The notes below the pieces were generated by a model, which searched no databases, was not told the DNA's origin, and saw only the letters and a list, made by a program, of their open reading frames with translations. Source: Clostridium sp. E02 (GTDB lineage Bacteria > Bacillota > Clostridia > Lachnospirales > Lachnospiraceae). Taken from it: 64,000 bases of DNA. Below are positions 24,502 through 33,575 of this stretch, one piece after another (positions within the stretch are counted from its first letter, which is position 1; each line of letters begins with the position of its first letter). The stretch is from assembly GCF_003833015.1 (NCBI RefSeq), contig NZ_RJLQ01000011.1, forward strand, positions 1 to 64,000, read 5' to 3'. The translations under genes and the position numbers were made by a program.

Positions 24502-25235
24502 AAAAGTCAGGGAAATTATACGTGATAGGAATTGGACCAGGGTCTTTTGAGGATATGACCATAAGAGCAGTAAACGCATTAAAAGAAAGCCAGATTATTG
24601 TAGGTTACACGGTATATGTGGATCTGATCCGGGAGAATTTTCCAGAAAAAGAGATGCTTACCACGCCAATGAGGAAAGAAGTAGAACGCTGTCGCATGGC
24701 AATTTCAGAGGCGGAAAAAGGGAAGACAACCGCCATGATCTGTAGTGGCGATTCCGGTGTTTACGGCATGAGCGGACTGATTCTTGAGTTGGCAGAAGAA
24801 AAAAATCTGGAGGTAGAGGTGATCCCAGGGGTCACAGCGGCACTAAGTGGCGGCGCGGTTCTCGGAGCTCCTCTGGGGCATGATTTTGCAGTCATTAGTT
24901 TAAGTGATTTGCTTACCCCTATGGAATTAATAGAAGAAAGACTGCGGGCTGCTGCAAAGTCTGATATGGTTCTATGTATTTATAACCCATCCAGCAAAAA
25001 GAGGGCAGATTATTTAAAGAGAGCCTGTGAAATTATATTAGAGTGTAGAAAACCGGAAACGGTCTGCGGTCTGGTTAAAAATATAGGTAGGACAGGGGAA
25101 GAGATGAAGATCATGAATCTATTACAATTAATGGAGACTCAGACTGATATGTTTACCACTGTTTACATAGGCAATTCCACGACCAAAGAAATAGACGGCA
25201 GGATGGTAACCCCAAGAGGATATCAACATGTGTAA
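24483..25235 (+). CDS. cbiH: Cobalt-factor III / precorrin-3B C17-methyltransferase CbiH
   Basis: A 250-residue protein. VIGIGPGSFEDMTIRAVNAL is the first SAM loop (after a MEGDCMKKSGKLY start; the ATG at 24498, MKKSGKLY, is an equally good start that would shorten the protein by five residues and sits 7 bases after GGAAGGTG). CSGDSGVYGMSGLI is the second motif. CbiH methylates C17 and contracts the ring. Overlaps cbiG at the start and the CbiJ-CbiE gene by 8 bases at the end. Confidence 0.93.
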   Translation: MEGDCMKKSGKLYVIGIGPGSFEDMTIRAVNALKESQIIVGYTVYVDLIRENFPEKEMLTTPMRKEVERCRMAISEAEKGKTTAMICSGDSGVYGMSGLILELAEEKNLEVEVIPGVTAALSGGAVLGAPLGHDFAVISLSDLLTPMELIEERLRAAAKSDMVLCIYNPSSKKRADYLKRACEIILECRKPETVCGLVKNIGRTGEEMKIMNLLQLMETQTDMFTTVYIGNSTTKEIDGRMVTPRGYQHV

Positions 25236-26661
25236 GATATTAATATTTGGAGGGACTACGGAGGGACGCATTCTTTCTGAGTATTGTCAGGAAAAACAGA
25301 TCCACGTATGGGTTAGTGTTGCCACCGGTTATGGAAAATTGGTTCTTTCTTCTAGCCCATATCTTCACATTCGTGAGACTCCTATGGATGCCACTCAAAT
25401 GGAACAGTTTATTCAGGAAAAGAGGATACGGTTGGTACTTGATGCCACTCACCCCTATGCAACCGAAGTGAGCAAAAATATTGAATCAGCCTGTGAAAAG
25501 ACAGGAGTCCGATCTTTGCGGATTGTAAGAGAATCCATAGAACTTGATACCAAAGATCAGAAAAGCCCAGGAAAAGTTATATGGGTGGATTCTGTAGAGG
25601 AAGCAATTGGTTATCTAAATGAGAGAATCGGCAATGTGTTAGTAACAACAGGCAGCAAAGAACTGATCCGTTTTACGAATATGGAGGATTTTTTAGATAG
25701 AATTTATGCAAGAGTGCTTCCCTCTGTATCTGTCTTTTCTGCTTGTGAGGAGATGGGAATCAAAGGCAGTCACCTAATCGGAATGCAGGGGCCATTTTCT
25801 ACGGAATTAAATACAGCGATGATCAAGCAATTTGACATTCAATACCTAGTAACCAAAGAAGCAGGAAGCCGGGGAGGATACTCTGAAAAATTGGAGGCCG
25901 CGGCGCAAATGGGGGTAACCACGGTTGTTATCGGCCGACCGTTAGCTGAGTCGGGTATTTCTTTAAAAGAGGCAAAAAAGGAACTGCTTTGTTTTCAATC
26001 ACCGGAGACTCTCTCCGTTACAAAACGAAGTGTTTATTTGATTGGCACTGGTATGGGAGGGGAGGGAGCAATGACAGGTGTAGCCATGAAAGCTATGATG
26101 TCCTGTCAGGTCCTGTTTGGTGCGGAACGTATGCTTTCCCAGCCATTGGTACAAGAAGCAGTTGGGATCAAGATCCCTTTCTATAGAAGTCAAGATATCC
26201 TCCCCTGGCTGATAAAACACAATGAGTATGATACCGTAGGAGTTTTGTTTTCTGGGGATACTGGGTTTTACAGCGGTGCCAGTAAGATGGCAGAGGAATT
26301 GAAAAAAGATCCCTATCAGAGAGAATTTCAAGTAAATTCCCTCCCTGGTGTTTCCACTGTATCCTATCTTTGCGCCCGATTGAATACGAGCTGGGAGAAG
26401 GTACGGTTGGTCAGTCTCCATGGCAGAGAGTGGAATCTGATAGAAGAATTAAGGAAACATCCTAGAATTTTTTCTCTTTTAGATCGAACCAATTCGGTAA
26501 ATGCCCTGTGCCGCCTTTTAAAAGAGAAGGGATATCAAGACGTTCGTTTGTCCGTAGGGGAGCGGCTATCCTACCCGGAAGAGAGGATTCGAATTGGAAC
26601 TCCAGAGGAACTTGAAACAGCGGAATTTGATAAATTATCTGCCGTATTGATTGAGAGGTAA
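25228..26661 (+). CDS. cbiJ/cbiE: Fused precorrin-6A reductase (CbiJ) and C5-methyltransferase (CbiE)
   Basis: The 477-residue protein is two enzymes in one chain. Residues 1 to about 255 are CbiJ: ILIFGGTTEGRILSEY near the start, DATHPYATEVSKNI in the middle, and VTKEAGSRGGYSEK near the end. Residues ~270-477 are CbiE: YLIGTGMGGEGAMTGVA (SAM loop), FSGDTGFYSGASKM and LPGVSTVSYLCARL. CbiJ reduces the corrin ring with NAD(P)H; CbiE methylates C5, with CbiT (next gene) doing C15 and decarboxylation. The fusion places successive steps on one protein. cbiT starts 3 bases downstream. Confidence 0.93.
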   Translation: MCKILIFGGTTEGRILSEYCQEKQIHVWVSVATGYGKLVLSSSPYLHIRETPMDATQMEQFIQEKRIRLVLDATHPYATEVSKNIESACEKTGVRSLRIVRESIELDTKDQKSPGKVIWVDSVEEAIGYLNERIGNVLVTTGSKELIRFTNMEDFLDRIYARVLPSVSVFSACEEMGIKGSHLIGMQGPFSTELNTAMIKQFDIQYLVTKEAGSRGGYSEKLEAAAQMGVTTVVIGRPLAESGISLKEAKKELLCFQSPETLSVTKRSVYLIGTGMGGEGAMTGVAMKAMMSCQVLFGAERMLSQPLVQEAVGIKIPFYRSQDILPWLIKHNEYDTVGVLFSGDTGFYSGASKMAEELKKDPYQREFQVNSLPGVSTVSYLCARLNTSWEKVRLVSLHGREWNLIEELRKHPRIFSLLDRTNSVNALCRLLKEKGYQDVRLSVGERLSYPEERIRIGTPEELETAEFDKLSAVLIER

Positions 26662-26664
26662 TGT

Positions 26665-27228
26665 ATGAGAGATGAATGGTTTGTCCGGGGAAAAGTGCCC
26701 ATGACCAAAAGTGAGGTTCGTGCGGTTTCCATATCGAAGCTAGAATTAAAACCAGATTCAATATTGTATGATGTGGGTGCAGGAACCGGGTCTGTTGCCA
26801 TCGAGGCATCTAAGTTTCTCACCTCTGGGCTTGTTTATGCCATAGAGAAAAAGCCGGAAGCGGTAGAATTGATCGAAAAAAACAAAGAAAAGTTCTTTGC
26901 CCATCGGGTGGAAATTGTGGAAGGAATGGCTCCAGAGGCAATCAAAGATCTGAAAACGCCGACTCATGTTTTTATTGGGGGGACATCTGGGAATTTGGAG
27001 GAAGTACTCGATCTGGTATTAAGTAAGAATGATAAGACCAGAATTGTTGTCAATGTGATTGCACTAGAGACCTTAGCTCAACTGGTAAACTGGTTGAAAA
27101 TCAAAGAATTAGAAGCAGATTTCATTCAGATACAGGTATCCAGAGGAAAAGCAGCAGGAGGGTACCATTTGATGATGGGACAAAATCCGGTTTCTGTAAT
27201 TTCGTTTGGCGGAGAGGAGGAATATTGA
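26665..27228 (+). CDS. cbiT: Cobalt-precorrin-6B C15-methyltransferase (decarboxylating) CbiT
   Basis: A 187-residue class I methyltransferase with YDVGAGTGSVAIEASKF as motif I (about 36-52), GMAPEAIKDL, and FIGGTSGNLEEVLDLV. It completes the CobL-equivalent reaction with CbiE. The start follows AGAGGTAATGT, only 3 bases after the CbiJ-CbiE stop. The end overlaps cbiA by 4 bases. Confidence 0.95.
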   Translation: MRDEWFVRGKVPMTKSEVRAVSISKLELKPDSILYDVGAGTGSVAIEASKFLTSGLVYAIEKKPEAVELIEKNKEKFFAHRVEIVEGMAPEAIKDLKTPTHVFIGGTSGNLEEVLDLVLSKNDKTRIVVNVIALETLAQLVNWLKIKELEADFIQIQVSRGKAAGGYHLMMGQNPVSVISFGGEEEY

Positions 27229-28634
27229 TGATACACTCCATTAACAGGCTGATGCTTGCTGCGCCAAAAAGCGGAAGTGGGAAAACGACGATTACCTGTG
27301 GATTATTGAGTTTGTTCCAGTTGAAAAACATAACCTGCAGATCGTTTAAATGTGGCCCGGACTTTATTGACCCCATGTTCCACAAGCACGTACTTGGGAT
27401 CGATGGGGGGAATTTAGACACCTTTTTTTTGGAAAAGAAAGAAGTATCAGAGCAGTTAATCCATCAGTCACAAGGGAGCAGTCTGTCCTTGATAGAAGGG
27501 GTGATGGGGTATTACGATGGAATGGGAGGCAATCAAACGTGGGCGAGTTCCTATGACGTCGCAAATGCAGTATCAGCACCTGTTGTTTTGATTCTTGACG
27601 GGAAAGGGGCCAGTCTATCTTTAGTGCCCGTGGTAAAGGGATTTTTGGAATATAAGGAAGACAGCCAAATTGCTGGTGTGATTCTAAACCGGACCTCATC
27701 TGTTATAGCAGAGAGGTTAACACCAGAGATAGAGGCACTCGGAGTAAGGGTGTATGGATATCTGCCGGAATGTGAGGAAGCTCGTCTTAGCAGCAGACAT
27801 TTAGGACTGGTTCTTCCAGAAGAACAAAGAGATTTAAAAGAGAAGTTCGGGAAATTGGCACGTAAGCTTGATGAAACCATTGACGTAGAAGGGCTTATAC
27901 ACCTGGCAGGGAATGCACCAGCACTCCAATCGGAATCCGTTAGAGAATATGGAGCGGCCGTTTCAAAGAACAAGGAGAAAGTGGCGATTGGTATTGCAAG
28001 AGATGAGGCTTTTTGTTTTTATTATCAGGAGAATTTAAAACTGTTAGAAGAGATGGGAGCCAAACTCATTCCGTTTAGCCCTCTTCATGAAGAACATTTG
28101 CCAGAGGGAATCTGTGGTTTGATTTTAGGTGGTGGATATCCAGAACTGTATTTAAATGAACTGTCACATAACAGTGTTATGCGGGAAGAAATCAGACTTT
28201 TAGCGGCTTTAGATCTTCCTATACTGGCAGAATGTGGGGGATTTCTTTATCTGCATGAGGAGGTGGAAAGCAAGGAACATGTTTCCTATCCCATGGCGGG
28301 AGTTATAAAAGGACGAGGATATCCAGTAGGAAAACTGGTTCGGTTTGGTTATATAGAGGCATTGGTGAAAAAACAAACAGCATTCCTAAATCAAGGAGAG
28401 AAAATCCGTGGGCATGAGTTTCATTATTGGGACAGTACCAACAATGGAACCTATATGGAGGCAGGAAAGCCAGGTAGAGAGCAGCGATATTCCTGCATGC
28501 ACGGAGAAGAAAGCATATTGGCAGGATTTCCACACTTATATTATCCTTCCAATCCCTGTTTGCCCCAAGGTTTTATAAAAAACTGTAGGAACTGGGAAAA
28601 AACCGTTGGAAAGAAGGGGTTTAATCATGAATGA
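27225..28634 (+). CDS. cbiA: Cobyrinate a,c-diamide synthase CbiA
   Basis: A 469-residue protein. LAAPKSGSGKTTITCGLL (P-loop, about residues 9-26) and FIDPMFHKHVLG, GVMGYYDG belong to the CobB/CbiA N-terminal domain. AECGGFLYLHEE is the glutamine amidotransferase site with the catalytic Cys, near residue 330. It amidates the a and c side chains using ATP and glutamine. The last 8 bases overlap cobT. Confidence 0.95.
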   Translation: MMIHSINRLMLAAPKSGSGKTTITCGLLSLFQLKNITCRSFKCGPDFIDPMFHKHVLGIDGGNLDTFFLEKKEVSEQLIHQSQGSSLSLIEGVMGYYDGMGGNQTWASSYDVANAVSAPVVLILDGKGASLSLVPVVKGFLEYKEDSQIAGVILNRTSSVIAERLTPEIEALGVRVYGYLPECEEARLSSRHLGLVLPEEQRDLKEKFGKLARKLDETIDVEGLIHLAGNAPALQSESVREYGAAVSKNKEKVAIGIARDEAFCFYYQENLKLLEEMGAKLIPFSPLHEEHLPEGICGLILGGGYPELYLNELSHNSVMREEIRLLAALDLPILAECGGFLYLHEEVESKEHVSYPMAGVIKGRGYPVGKLVRFGYIEALVKKQTAFLNQGEKIRGHEFHYWDSTNNGTYMEAGKPGREQRYSCMHGEESILAGFPHLYYPSNPCLPQGFIKNCRNWEKTVGKKGFNHE

Positions 28635-29709
28635 TGAGTTGCATCAATACATATCTCAAATACGTCCTCTTGATGAGCGTGCGATGAAGGAGGCTCGAAT
28701 TCGTTGGGCCAATGTGGCGAAACCATTATACAGCCTTGGTGTTTTAGAAGAAGATCTTGTAAAGATTGCGGGAATGAGAGAAACTTCAAAGGTTCAGATA
28801 GGAAAAAAAGCACTTTTTATTTTCTGTGGAGACAATGGAATCGTGGAAGAGGGGGTTACCCAAACGGGGAAAGAGGTCACTTCCATAGTGGCTGAAAATA
28901 TGACAGAAGGCAATAGTAGTGTCTGTATTATGGCAGAGCGTGCAGGCGTGGATGTGATTCCCGTGGATATGGGTACAGCCAGAGAATTGCACTCTGGTAC
29001 CCGCTATCCGCTGATTCCAAAAAAGATTGCTTATGGCACAAAGAATTTTCGAAAAGAGCCAGCTATGAAAAGAGCGGATGCGATTTTGGGAATTATGACC
29101 GGAATCGATTTAGTCAGAGTATTCAAGGCAAATGGATATGATCTATTTGCAACTGGGGAAATGGGAATCGGGAATACAACTACAAGCAGCGCTCTTGTGT
29201 CACTTCTTCTAAAAAAAGACCCTGAACTATTAACGGGCAGAGGGGCTGGATTAAATAATGAGGGGTTGTTAAAAAAACGGACCGTCATCCGGGAAGCGGT
29301 GGAAACATACGGTCCTTTGTGTCGGGACGAACTGGATGTTTTGGCTCATGTGGGAGGATTTGATCTGGCCGGCCTTACTGGAATGTTTTTGGGTGGTGCA
29401 ATTTACCGGGTGCCCGTGCTTGTTGACGGTTTTATATCTGCGAGTGCCGCTCTTTTGGCAGAGCGAATCGCACCTGGATGCAGAAATTATATGCTGGCAT
29501 CCCATGTATCCAAAGAACCAGCTGGTAAAATGTTGCTTGAAGAATTAGGGCTTTCCTCTCTGATTCAGGCAGGCATGTGTCTGGGGGAAGGAACGGGTGC
29601 GGTTGCTGCGATTCCTCTTCTTGATATGGCTGCAGATATTTATACAAAGATGAGCTCCTTTCAGGATATAGAAATAGAAGCATATGAGCCGATGGAAGAC
29701 TGCTTATGA
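28627..29709 (+). CDS. cobT: Nicotinate-nucleotide--dimethylbenzimidazole phosphoribosyltransferase CobT
   Basis: A 360-residue protein with FCGDNGIVEEGVTQTGKEVT, GEMGIGNTTTSSAL, VLVDGFISASAALLA and the catalytic-Glu loop LGEGTGAVAAIPLL, all diagnostic of CobT. It activates the lower ligand base as an alpha-ribotide. The ATG at 28627 with AGAAGGGG upstream is preferred over a TTG at 28606 lying inside cbiA. The stop overlaps cobU by 4 bases. No bluB or bza lower-base synthesis gene is in the window. Confidence 0.93.
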   Translation: MNDELHQYISQIRPLDERAMKEARIRWANVAKPLYSLGVLEEDLVKIAGMRETSKVQIGKKALFIFCGDNGIVEEGVTQTGKEVTSIVAENMTEGNSSVCIMAERAGVDVIPVDMGTARELHSGTRYPLIPKKIAYGTKNFRKEPAMKRADAILGIMTGIDLVRVFKANGYDLFATGEMGIGNTTTSSALVSLLLKKDPELLTGRGAGLNNEGLLKKRTVIREAVETYGPLCRDELDVLAHVGGFDLAGLTGMFLGGAIYRVPVLVDGFISASAALLAERIAPGCRNYMLASHVSKEPAGKMLLEELGLSSLIQAGMCLGEGTGAVAAIPLLDMAADIYTKMSSFQDIEIEAYEPMEDCL

Positions 29710-30305
29710 TTGCACTGGTAACGGGTGGAAGTGGAAGTGGAAAATCGGAATATGCTGAGAATTTGATCAGTCGCTTAGGGGTTGGGAAACGGATTTATAT
29801 CGCAACGATGAAGCCTTGGGATGAGGAATGCAGAAAGCGGATTCTTCGGCACCAGGTCATGCGTCAGGAAAAGCAGTTTGAGACCATAGAATGTTATAGC
29901 AAGTTAAATAAGTTAACCTTGCCCCAGGAATCAAAAGTTTCAGCAGTCCTTTTGGAGTGTATGTCCAACCTAGTCTCCAATGAACTGTTTGGATTCGAAG
30001 AAGAGGTATTTTTGCCATCGAATGAGTTCGTAGAGAAACAAATAATGGAAGGAATTAAAAATCTCTCATTACAAACGAACCATCTGGTAATCGTTACCAA
30101 CGAAGTGTTTTCTGATGGAGATTATTACAGTGCACAGACCAATCATTACCGAATGGTATTGGGACAGATAAATCAGAAAATAGCGGATATGGCGAATCTG
30201 GTCGTTGAAGTCGTAGCAGGAATCCCCATTGTCTTAAAAAATGAATTTATTGAAAATAATCCTCAAGTATGTTATTCTTATAACAAGCAGCATCCTGATA
30301 CCTAA
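29706..30305 (+). CDS. cobU: Adenosylcobinamide kinase/guanylyltransferase-type protein CobU
   Basis: The 199-residue protein has the P-loop GGSGSGKSEYAE (about residues 7-18), YIATMKPWDEECRKRI and HQVMRQ, then LLECMSNLVSNELF and VTNEVFSDGDYYSAQTNHY. It matches CobU/CobP, which phosphorylates adenosylcobinamide and adds GMP. The usual GxGIVP stretch after TNE is replaced by FSDGDYY, so the guanylyltransferase half is atypical. A second, shorter CobU-like gene lies at 34356 and keeps the GCGIVP motif, so the two may divide the work. Confidence 0.85.
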   Translation: MIALVTGGSGSGKSEYAENLISRLGVGKRIYIATMKPWDEECRKRILRHQVMRQEKQFETIECYSKLNKLTLPQESKVSAVLLECMSNLVSNELFGFEEEVFLPSNEFVEKQIMEGIKNLSLQTNHLVIVTNEVFSDGDYYSAQTNHYRMVLGQINQKIADMANLVVEVVAGIPIVLKNEFIENNPQVCYSYNKQHPDT

Positions 30306-30320
30306 AACATAGTTTGCGGT

Positions 30321-30387
30321 AGAAGGTTCGGCATATGAGGAAACGTTTGTTTGCCGCACCTTTTCAGGTGTGGTATTTTTATTTTTT
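30321..30387 (+). terminator. Terminator with overlapping alternative stem (possible attenuator)
   Basis: CCGCACC (30354-30360) and GGTGTGG (30367-30373) with loop TTTTCA, followed by a 14-base T-rich tract, form an intrinsic terminator after cobU. The 5' arm of that hairpin can instead pair with AAGGTTCGGCA (30323-30333) as an 11-bp stem with one mismatch. The two folds exclude each other. This suits either a plain operon end or an attenuator for the hydrogenase genes downstream. Confidence 0.65.
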
Positions 30388-30434
30388 AGGGGATTATAAC
30401 CTATGAGATAAAAAGAAAAGTTGGAGGAATTGGC

Positions 30435-30692
30435 ATGGAGACGAGAATTGCTGTGATTGGCATTGTCGTAGAAGATGAGAAATCGGTTGAGATTCTTAAC
30501 GAAATTTTACATGAGTACCGGTATTTTATAATTGGACGGATGGGGATCCCCTATCCCAAAAAAGAGGTTAGTATCATAAGCATAGCCGTGGATGCGCCTC
30601 AAACCACGATCTCTGCCTTAACTGGTAAAATTGGTAAGATTAACGGAATTAGTTCTAAGACGGCTTACCAAAGTGTGAAAAGAGAAGATTAG
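30435..30692 (+). CDS. TM1266-type iron-only hydrogenase system putative regulator
   Basis: An 85-residue ACT/NikR-C-like protein: TRIAVIGIVVEDEKSVEILNEILHEY, IIGRMGIPYPKKEVSIISIAVDAP and LTGKIGKINGISSKTAY. This is the small family regularly found next to hydEFG and [FeFe]-hydrogenase genes, called putative regulator by association (no DNA-binding domain seen). TTGGAGGAATTG precedes the ATG. hydG follows after 83 bases, with a small CAAGAGGG/CCCTTG hairpin between them. Confidence 0.88.
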   Translation: METRIAVIGIVVEDEKSVEILNEILHEYRYFIIGRMGIPYPKKEVSIISIAVDAPQTTISALTGKIGKINGISSKTAYQSVKRED

Positions 30693-30775
30693 AGATTTCA
30701 AGAGGGATAACCCTTGTGAAATTATAAAAACTGACGGAGAAGCAATCGCTGACCCAAAAGAGAGGAAGTATTATA

Positions 30776-32191
30776 ATGTATGATTTGAAATCAAAAAAAG
30801 CGGAAGCATTTATCTCACATGAAGAAATTCTTGATACGCTTGCGTATGCAGAAGAAAACAAAGACAACGGGGAACTGATTGATGAGATACTAAAAAAAGC
30901 CAGAGATCGCAAAGGGCTGACGCACAGGGAGGCATCGGTACTCTTAGCTTGTGAAAATCCAGAAAAGATACAAGAGTTTTATGAACTGGCAGAACAGATT
31001 AAGAAAGATTATTATGGAAGCCGTATCGTCATGTTTGCGCCGTTATACCTGTCCAATTACTGTGTCAATGGCTGCACCTACTGTCCATACCATTTAAAGA
31101 ATAAGCACATTGAAAGAAAGAAATTAAATCAAGAAGAAGTAGCAAGGGAAGTGATTGCCTTACAGGATATGGGGCATAAAAGACTTGCAATTGAAGCGGG
31201 GGAAGACCCTGTCAATAACCCCATTGAGTACATCTTAGATTGTGTGAAAACTATATATTCAATTAAGCATAAAAACGGAGCAATTAGAAGGGTCAATGTA
31301 AACATAGCAGCAACTTCAGTGGAAAATTACCGGAGATTAAAAGATGCGGATATTGGAACTTATATTTTATTCCAGGAGACGTATCATAAAGAAAGCTACG
31401 AACAGCTTCACCCTACAGGACCGAAGCACGACTATGCTTATCATACCGAAGCCATGGATCGGGCGATGGAAGGCGGGATTGATGATGTAGGGATTGGCGT
31501 TTTGTTCGGACTAGAACGGTATCGGTATGAGTTTGCAGGACTTCTGATGCATGCGGAACATTTGGAGGCGGTTCATGGAGTTGGTCCCCATACCATTAGT
31601 GTTCCAAGAATCAAAAATGCGGATGACATAGATTCCAAGGCATTTGCCAATGGAATTGACGATGATACATTTGCAAAAATCTGTGCACTTATTCGTATCT
31701 CGGTCCCTTACACGGGTATGATTATCTCCACAAGAGAGAGTCAAAAGGTTCGGGAGAAGGTGATTCGACTGGGAGTTTCTCAGATCAGTGGCGGCTCAAG
31801 GACCAGTGTAGGTGGATATGAAGAGGAAGAGAGACCAAAAGAAACCGAACAGTTTGATGTGTCAGATCAGCGCTGCCTTGATGAAGTGGTACACTGGCTG
31901 ATGGATCTGGGTTATCTTCCGTCATTTTGTACGGCATGTTACAGAGAAGGGCGTACTGGAGATCGTTTTATGAGTCTTTGCAAAAGCGGACAGATTCAAA
32001 ACTGCTGTCAGCCCAATGCTCTTATGACGTTAAAAGAGTATCTGATGGATTATGCATCTGAGGATACAAAAAAAGTAGGCGAAGCTCTGATTGAAGCGGA
32101 ATTAAAAAAGATCCCGAAAGAAAAGGTACGTTTGATCTGTGAGGATCATTTAAAGAACATTGAACAAGGAATCCGGGATTTCCGTTTCTAA
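30776..32191 (+). CDS. hydG: [FeFe]-hydrogenase H-cluster radical SAM maturase HydG
   Basis: The 471-residue protein has the radical SAM motif CVNGCTYC (CxxxCxxC, about residues 96-103) preceded by FAPLYLSNY. The C-terminal CTACYREGRTGDRFMSL...CKSG...NCC carries the cysteines for the auxiliary cluster. HydG cleaves tyrosine to make the CO and CN ligands of the H-cluster. AGAGGAAG precedes the ATG. hydF starts 33 bases after the stop. hydE is not in the window. Confidence 0.96.
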   Translation: MYDLKSKKAEAFISHEEILDTLAYAEENKDNGELIDEILKKARDRKGLTHREASVLLACENPEKIQEFYELAEQIKKDYYGSRIVMFAPLYLSNYCVNGCTYCPYHLKNKHIERKKLNQEEVAREVIALQDMGHKRLAIEAGEDPVNNPIEYILDCVKTIYSIKHKNGAIRRVNVNIAATSVENYRRLKDADIGTYILFQETYHKESYEQLHPTGPKHDYAYHTEAMDRAMEGGIDDVGIGVLFGLERYRYEFAGLLMHAEHLEAVHGVGPHTISVPRIKNADDIDSKAFANGIDDDTFAKICALIRISVPYTGMIISTRESQKVREKVIRLGVSQISGGSRTSVGGYEEEERPKETEQFDVSDQRCLDEVVHWLMDLGYLPSFCTACYREGRTGDRFMSLCKSGQIQNCCQPNALMTLKEYLMDYASEDTKKVGEALIEAELKKIPKEKVRLICEDHLKNIEQGIRDFRF

Positions 32192-32224
32192 ACATGAAAA
32201 TGACAATAAGAAGAGGAGTATAAC

Positions 32225-33418
32225 ATGGGACTTAATGCAGCACCATCATCCGAGCGGGTACACATTGGTTTTTTTGGCCGCCGAAATGCAGGAAAATCCA
32301 GCGTTGTGAATGCAGTAACAGGACAAGAACTGTCCGTAGTATCCGAAGTGAAAGGAACGACTACAGATCCAGTGTATAAATCCATGGAGCTTCTTCCTAT
32401 GGGACCGGTCGTAATCATTGATACACCAGGTTTTGATGATGAGGGTACGTTAGGGGAGATGCGAGTAAAGAAGACGAAACAGATCCTAAACCGATCAGAC
32501 TGCGCTGTATTAGTAGTAGACGGAACCATTGGAAAAACCGAGATGGACGAAGAGCTAATCGCTTTGTTTATAGAGAAAAAGATTCCTTATGTGGTTGCGT
32601 ACAATAAATCCGATCTAGTAGGAGAAACGGCAGCTGAAGATGGGATTTATGTCAGTGCCAAGACCGGTCAGAATGTTCATGAGTTAAAAGAACGGATTGG
32701 AACACTGGTCAATACTGGAGATACCAAGATGAGGATTATAGGAGACTTATTAAAGCCTTATGATCTGGTGCTTTTGGTAATCCCCATTGATTCTGCCGCC
32801 CCTAAAGGGAGGATTATACTTCCTCAGCAGCAGACCATGCGGGATATTCTAGAGGCAGGTGCGGTGGCCATTGCTGTACGAGATACGGAGTTAAAACAGA
32901 CCATTGAAAAACTGGGAACAAAGCCTTACTTGGTTGTTACTGACAGCCAGGCATTTGAACAAGTAAACAAAGATACACCAGATGAGATTCTTCTTACCTC
33001 TTTTTCTATTTTGATGGCAAGGTACAAGGGATTTTTGGAAGATTCCATCAAAGGAGTCGCTGCCATTGGAAATCTTATGGATGGGGATGCTATTCTTATC
33101 TCCGAGGGTTGTACACACCACAGGCAGTGTGATGATATTGGAACCGTGAAACTTCCTCGTTGGCTTAAGGAATTCACCAAAAAAGAGCTGATCATCGAAA
33201 CTTCATCAGGAAGAGAGTTTCCAGAAGATCTTTCCAAGTACAAATTAGTAATTCATTGTGGAAGTTGTATGCTCAACGAAAGAGAGATGCAATACCGAAG
33301 AAAGTGTGCCGCAGATGCAGGCGTGCCATTTACCAATTATGGAACTTCCATTGCTTATATGAAGGGAATCTTAAAGAGAAGTCTAGAAGTGCTTCCGGAT
33401 CTGGAAGCATTGCTGTAA
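32225..33418 (+). CDS. hydF: [FeFe]-hydrogenase maturation GTPase HydF
   Basis: The 397-residue protein has a GTPase domain with GRRNAGKSSVVNAV (P-loop, about 18-31), SEVKGTTTDPV (switch), DTPGFDDEG and NKSD. The dimerisation part follows, and then the C-terminal cluster domain with CTHHRQC and HCGSCMLN, giving the Cys/His ligands for its [4Fe-4S] cluster. HydF is the scaffold that delivers the diiron subcluster to the hydrogenase. AGAGGAG precedes the start. Confidence 0.96.
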   Translation: MGLNAAPSSERVHIGFFGRRNAGKSSVVNAVTGQELSVVSEVKGTTTDPVYKSMELLPMGPVVIIDTPGFDDEGTLGEMRVKKTKQILNRSDCAVLVVDGTIGKTEMDEELIALFIEKKIPYVVAYNKSDLVGETAAEDGIYVSAKTGQNVHELKERIGTLVNTGDTKMRIIGDLLKPYDLVLLVIPIDSAAPKGRIILPQQQTMRDILEAGAVAIAVRDTELKQTIEKLGTKPYLVVTDSQAFEQVNKDTPDEILLTSFSILMARYKGFLEDSIKGVAAIGNLMDGDAILISEGCTHHRQCDDIGTVKLPRWLKEFTKKELIIETSSGREFPEDLSKYKLVIHCGSCMLNEREMQYRRKCAADAGVPFTNYGTSIAYMKGILKRSLEVLPDLEALL

Positions 33419-33442
33419 CGAATCAATAAGAAAAGTGGGACA

Positions 33443-33491
33443 AGGCTGTTGCAGATCGGAGAGAATTATAACGATTTGCAGTAGCTTTTTT
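33443..33491 (+). terminator. Terminator after hydF
   Basis: AAGGCTGTTGCAGATCG pairs with CGATTTGCAGTAGCTTT (three G-U pairs), with a 13-base loop, and is followed by T-rich sequence. Confidence 0.75.
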
Positions 33492-33523
33492 CATAACATC
33501 TTTTAATACGGGTATTTTTATGG

Positions 33524-33529
33524 TAAAAT
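33524..33529 (+). promoter_or_regulatory. Probable -10 of the second cobalamin operon
   Basis: TAAAAT at 33524-33529 with TGG directly before it (extended -10), 47 bases before cobS. The -35 (TTTTAA at 33501-33506) is weak. No B12 riboswitch fits in the space. Confidence 0.45.
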
Positions 33530-33575
33530 GCGGATGTGAGTTTGTCGATAAAAAACGAAGAAAGGCAGAAGGAGC

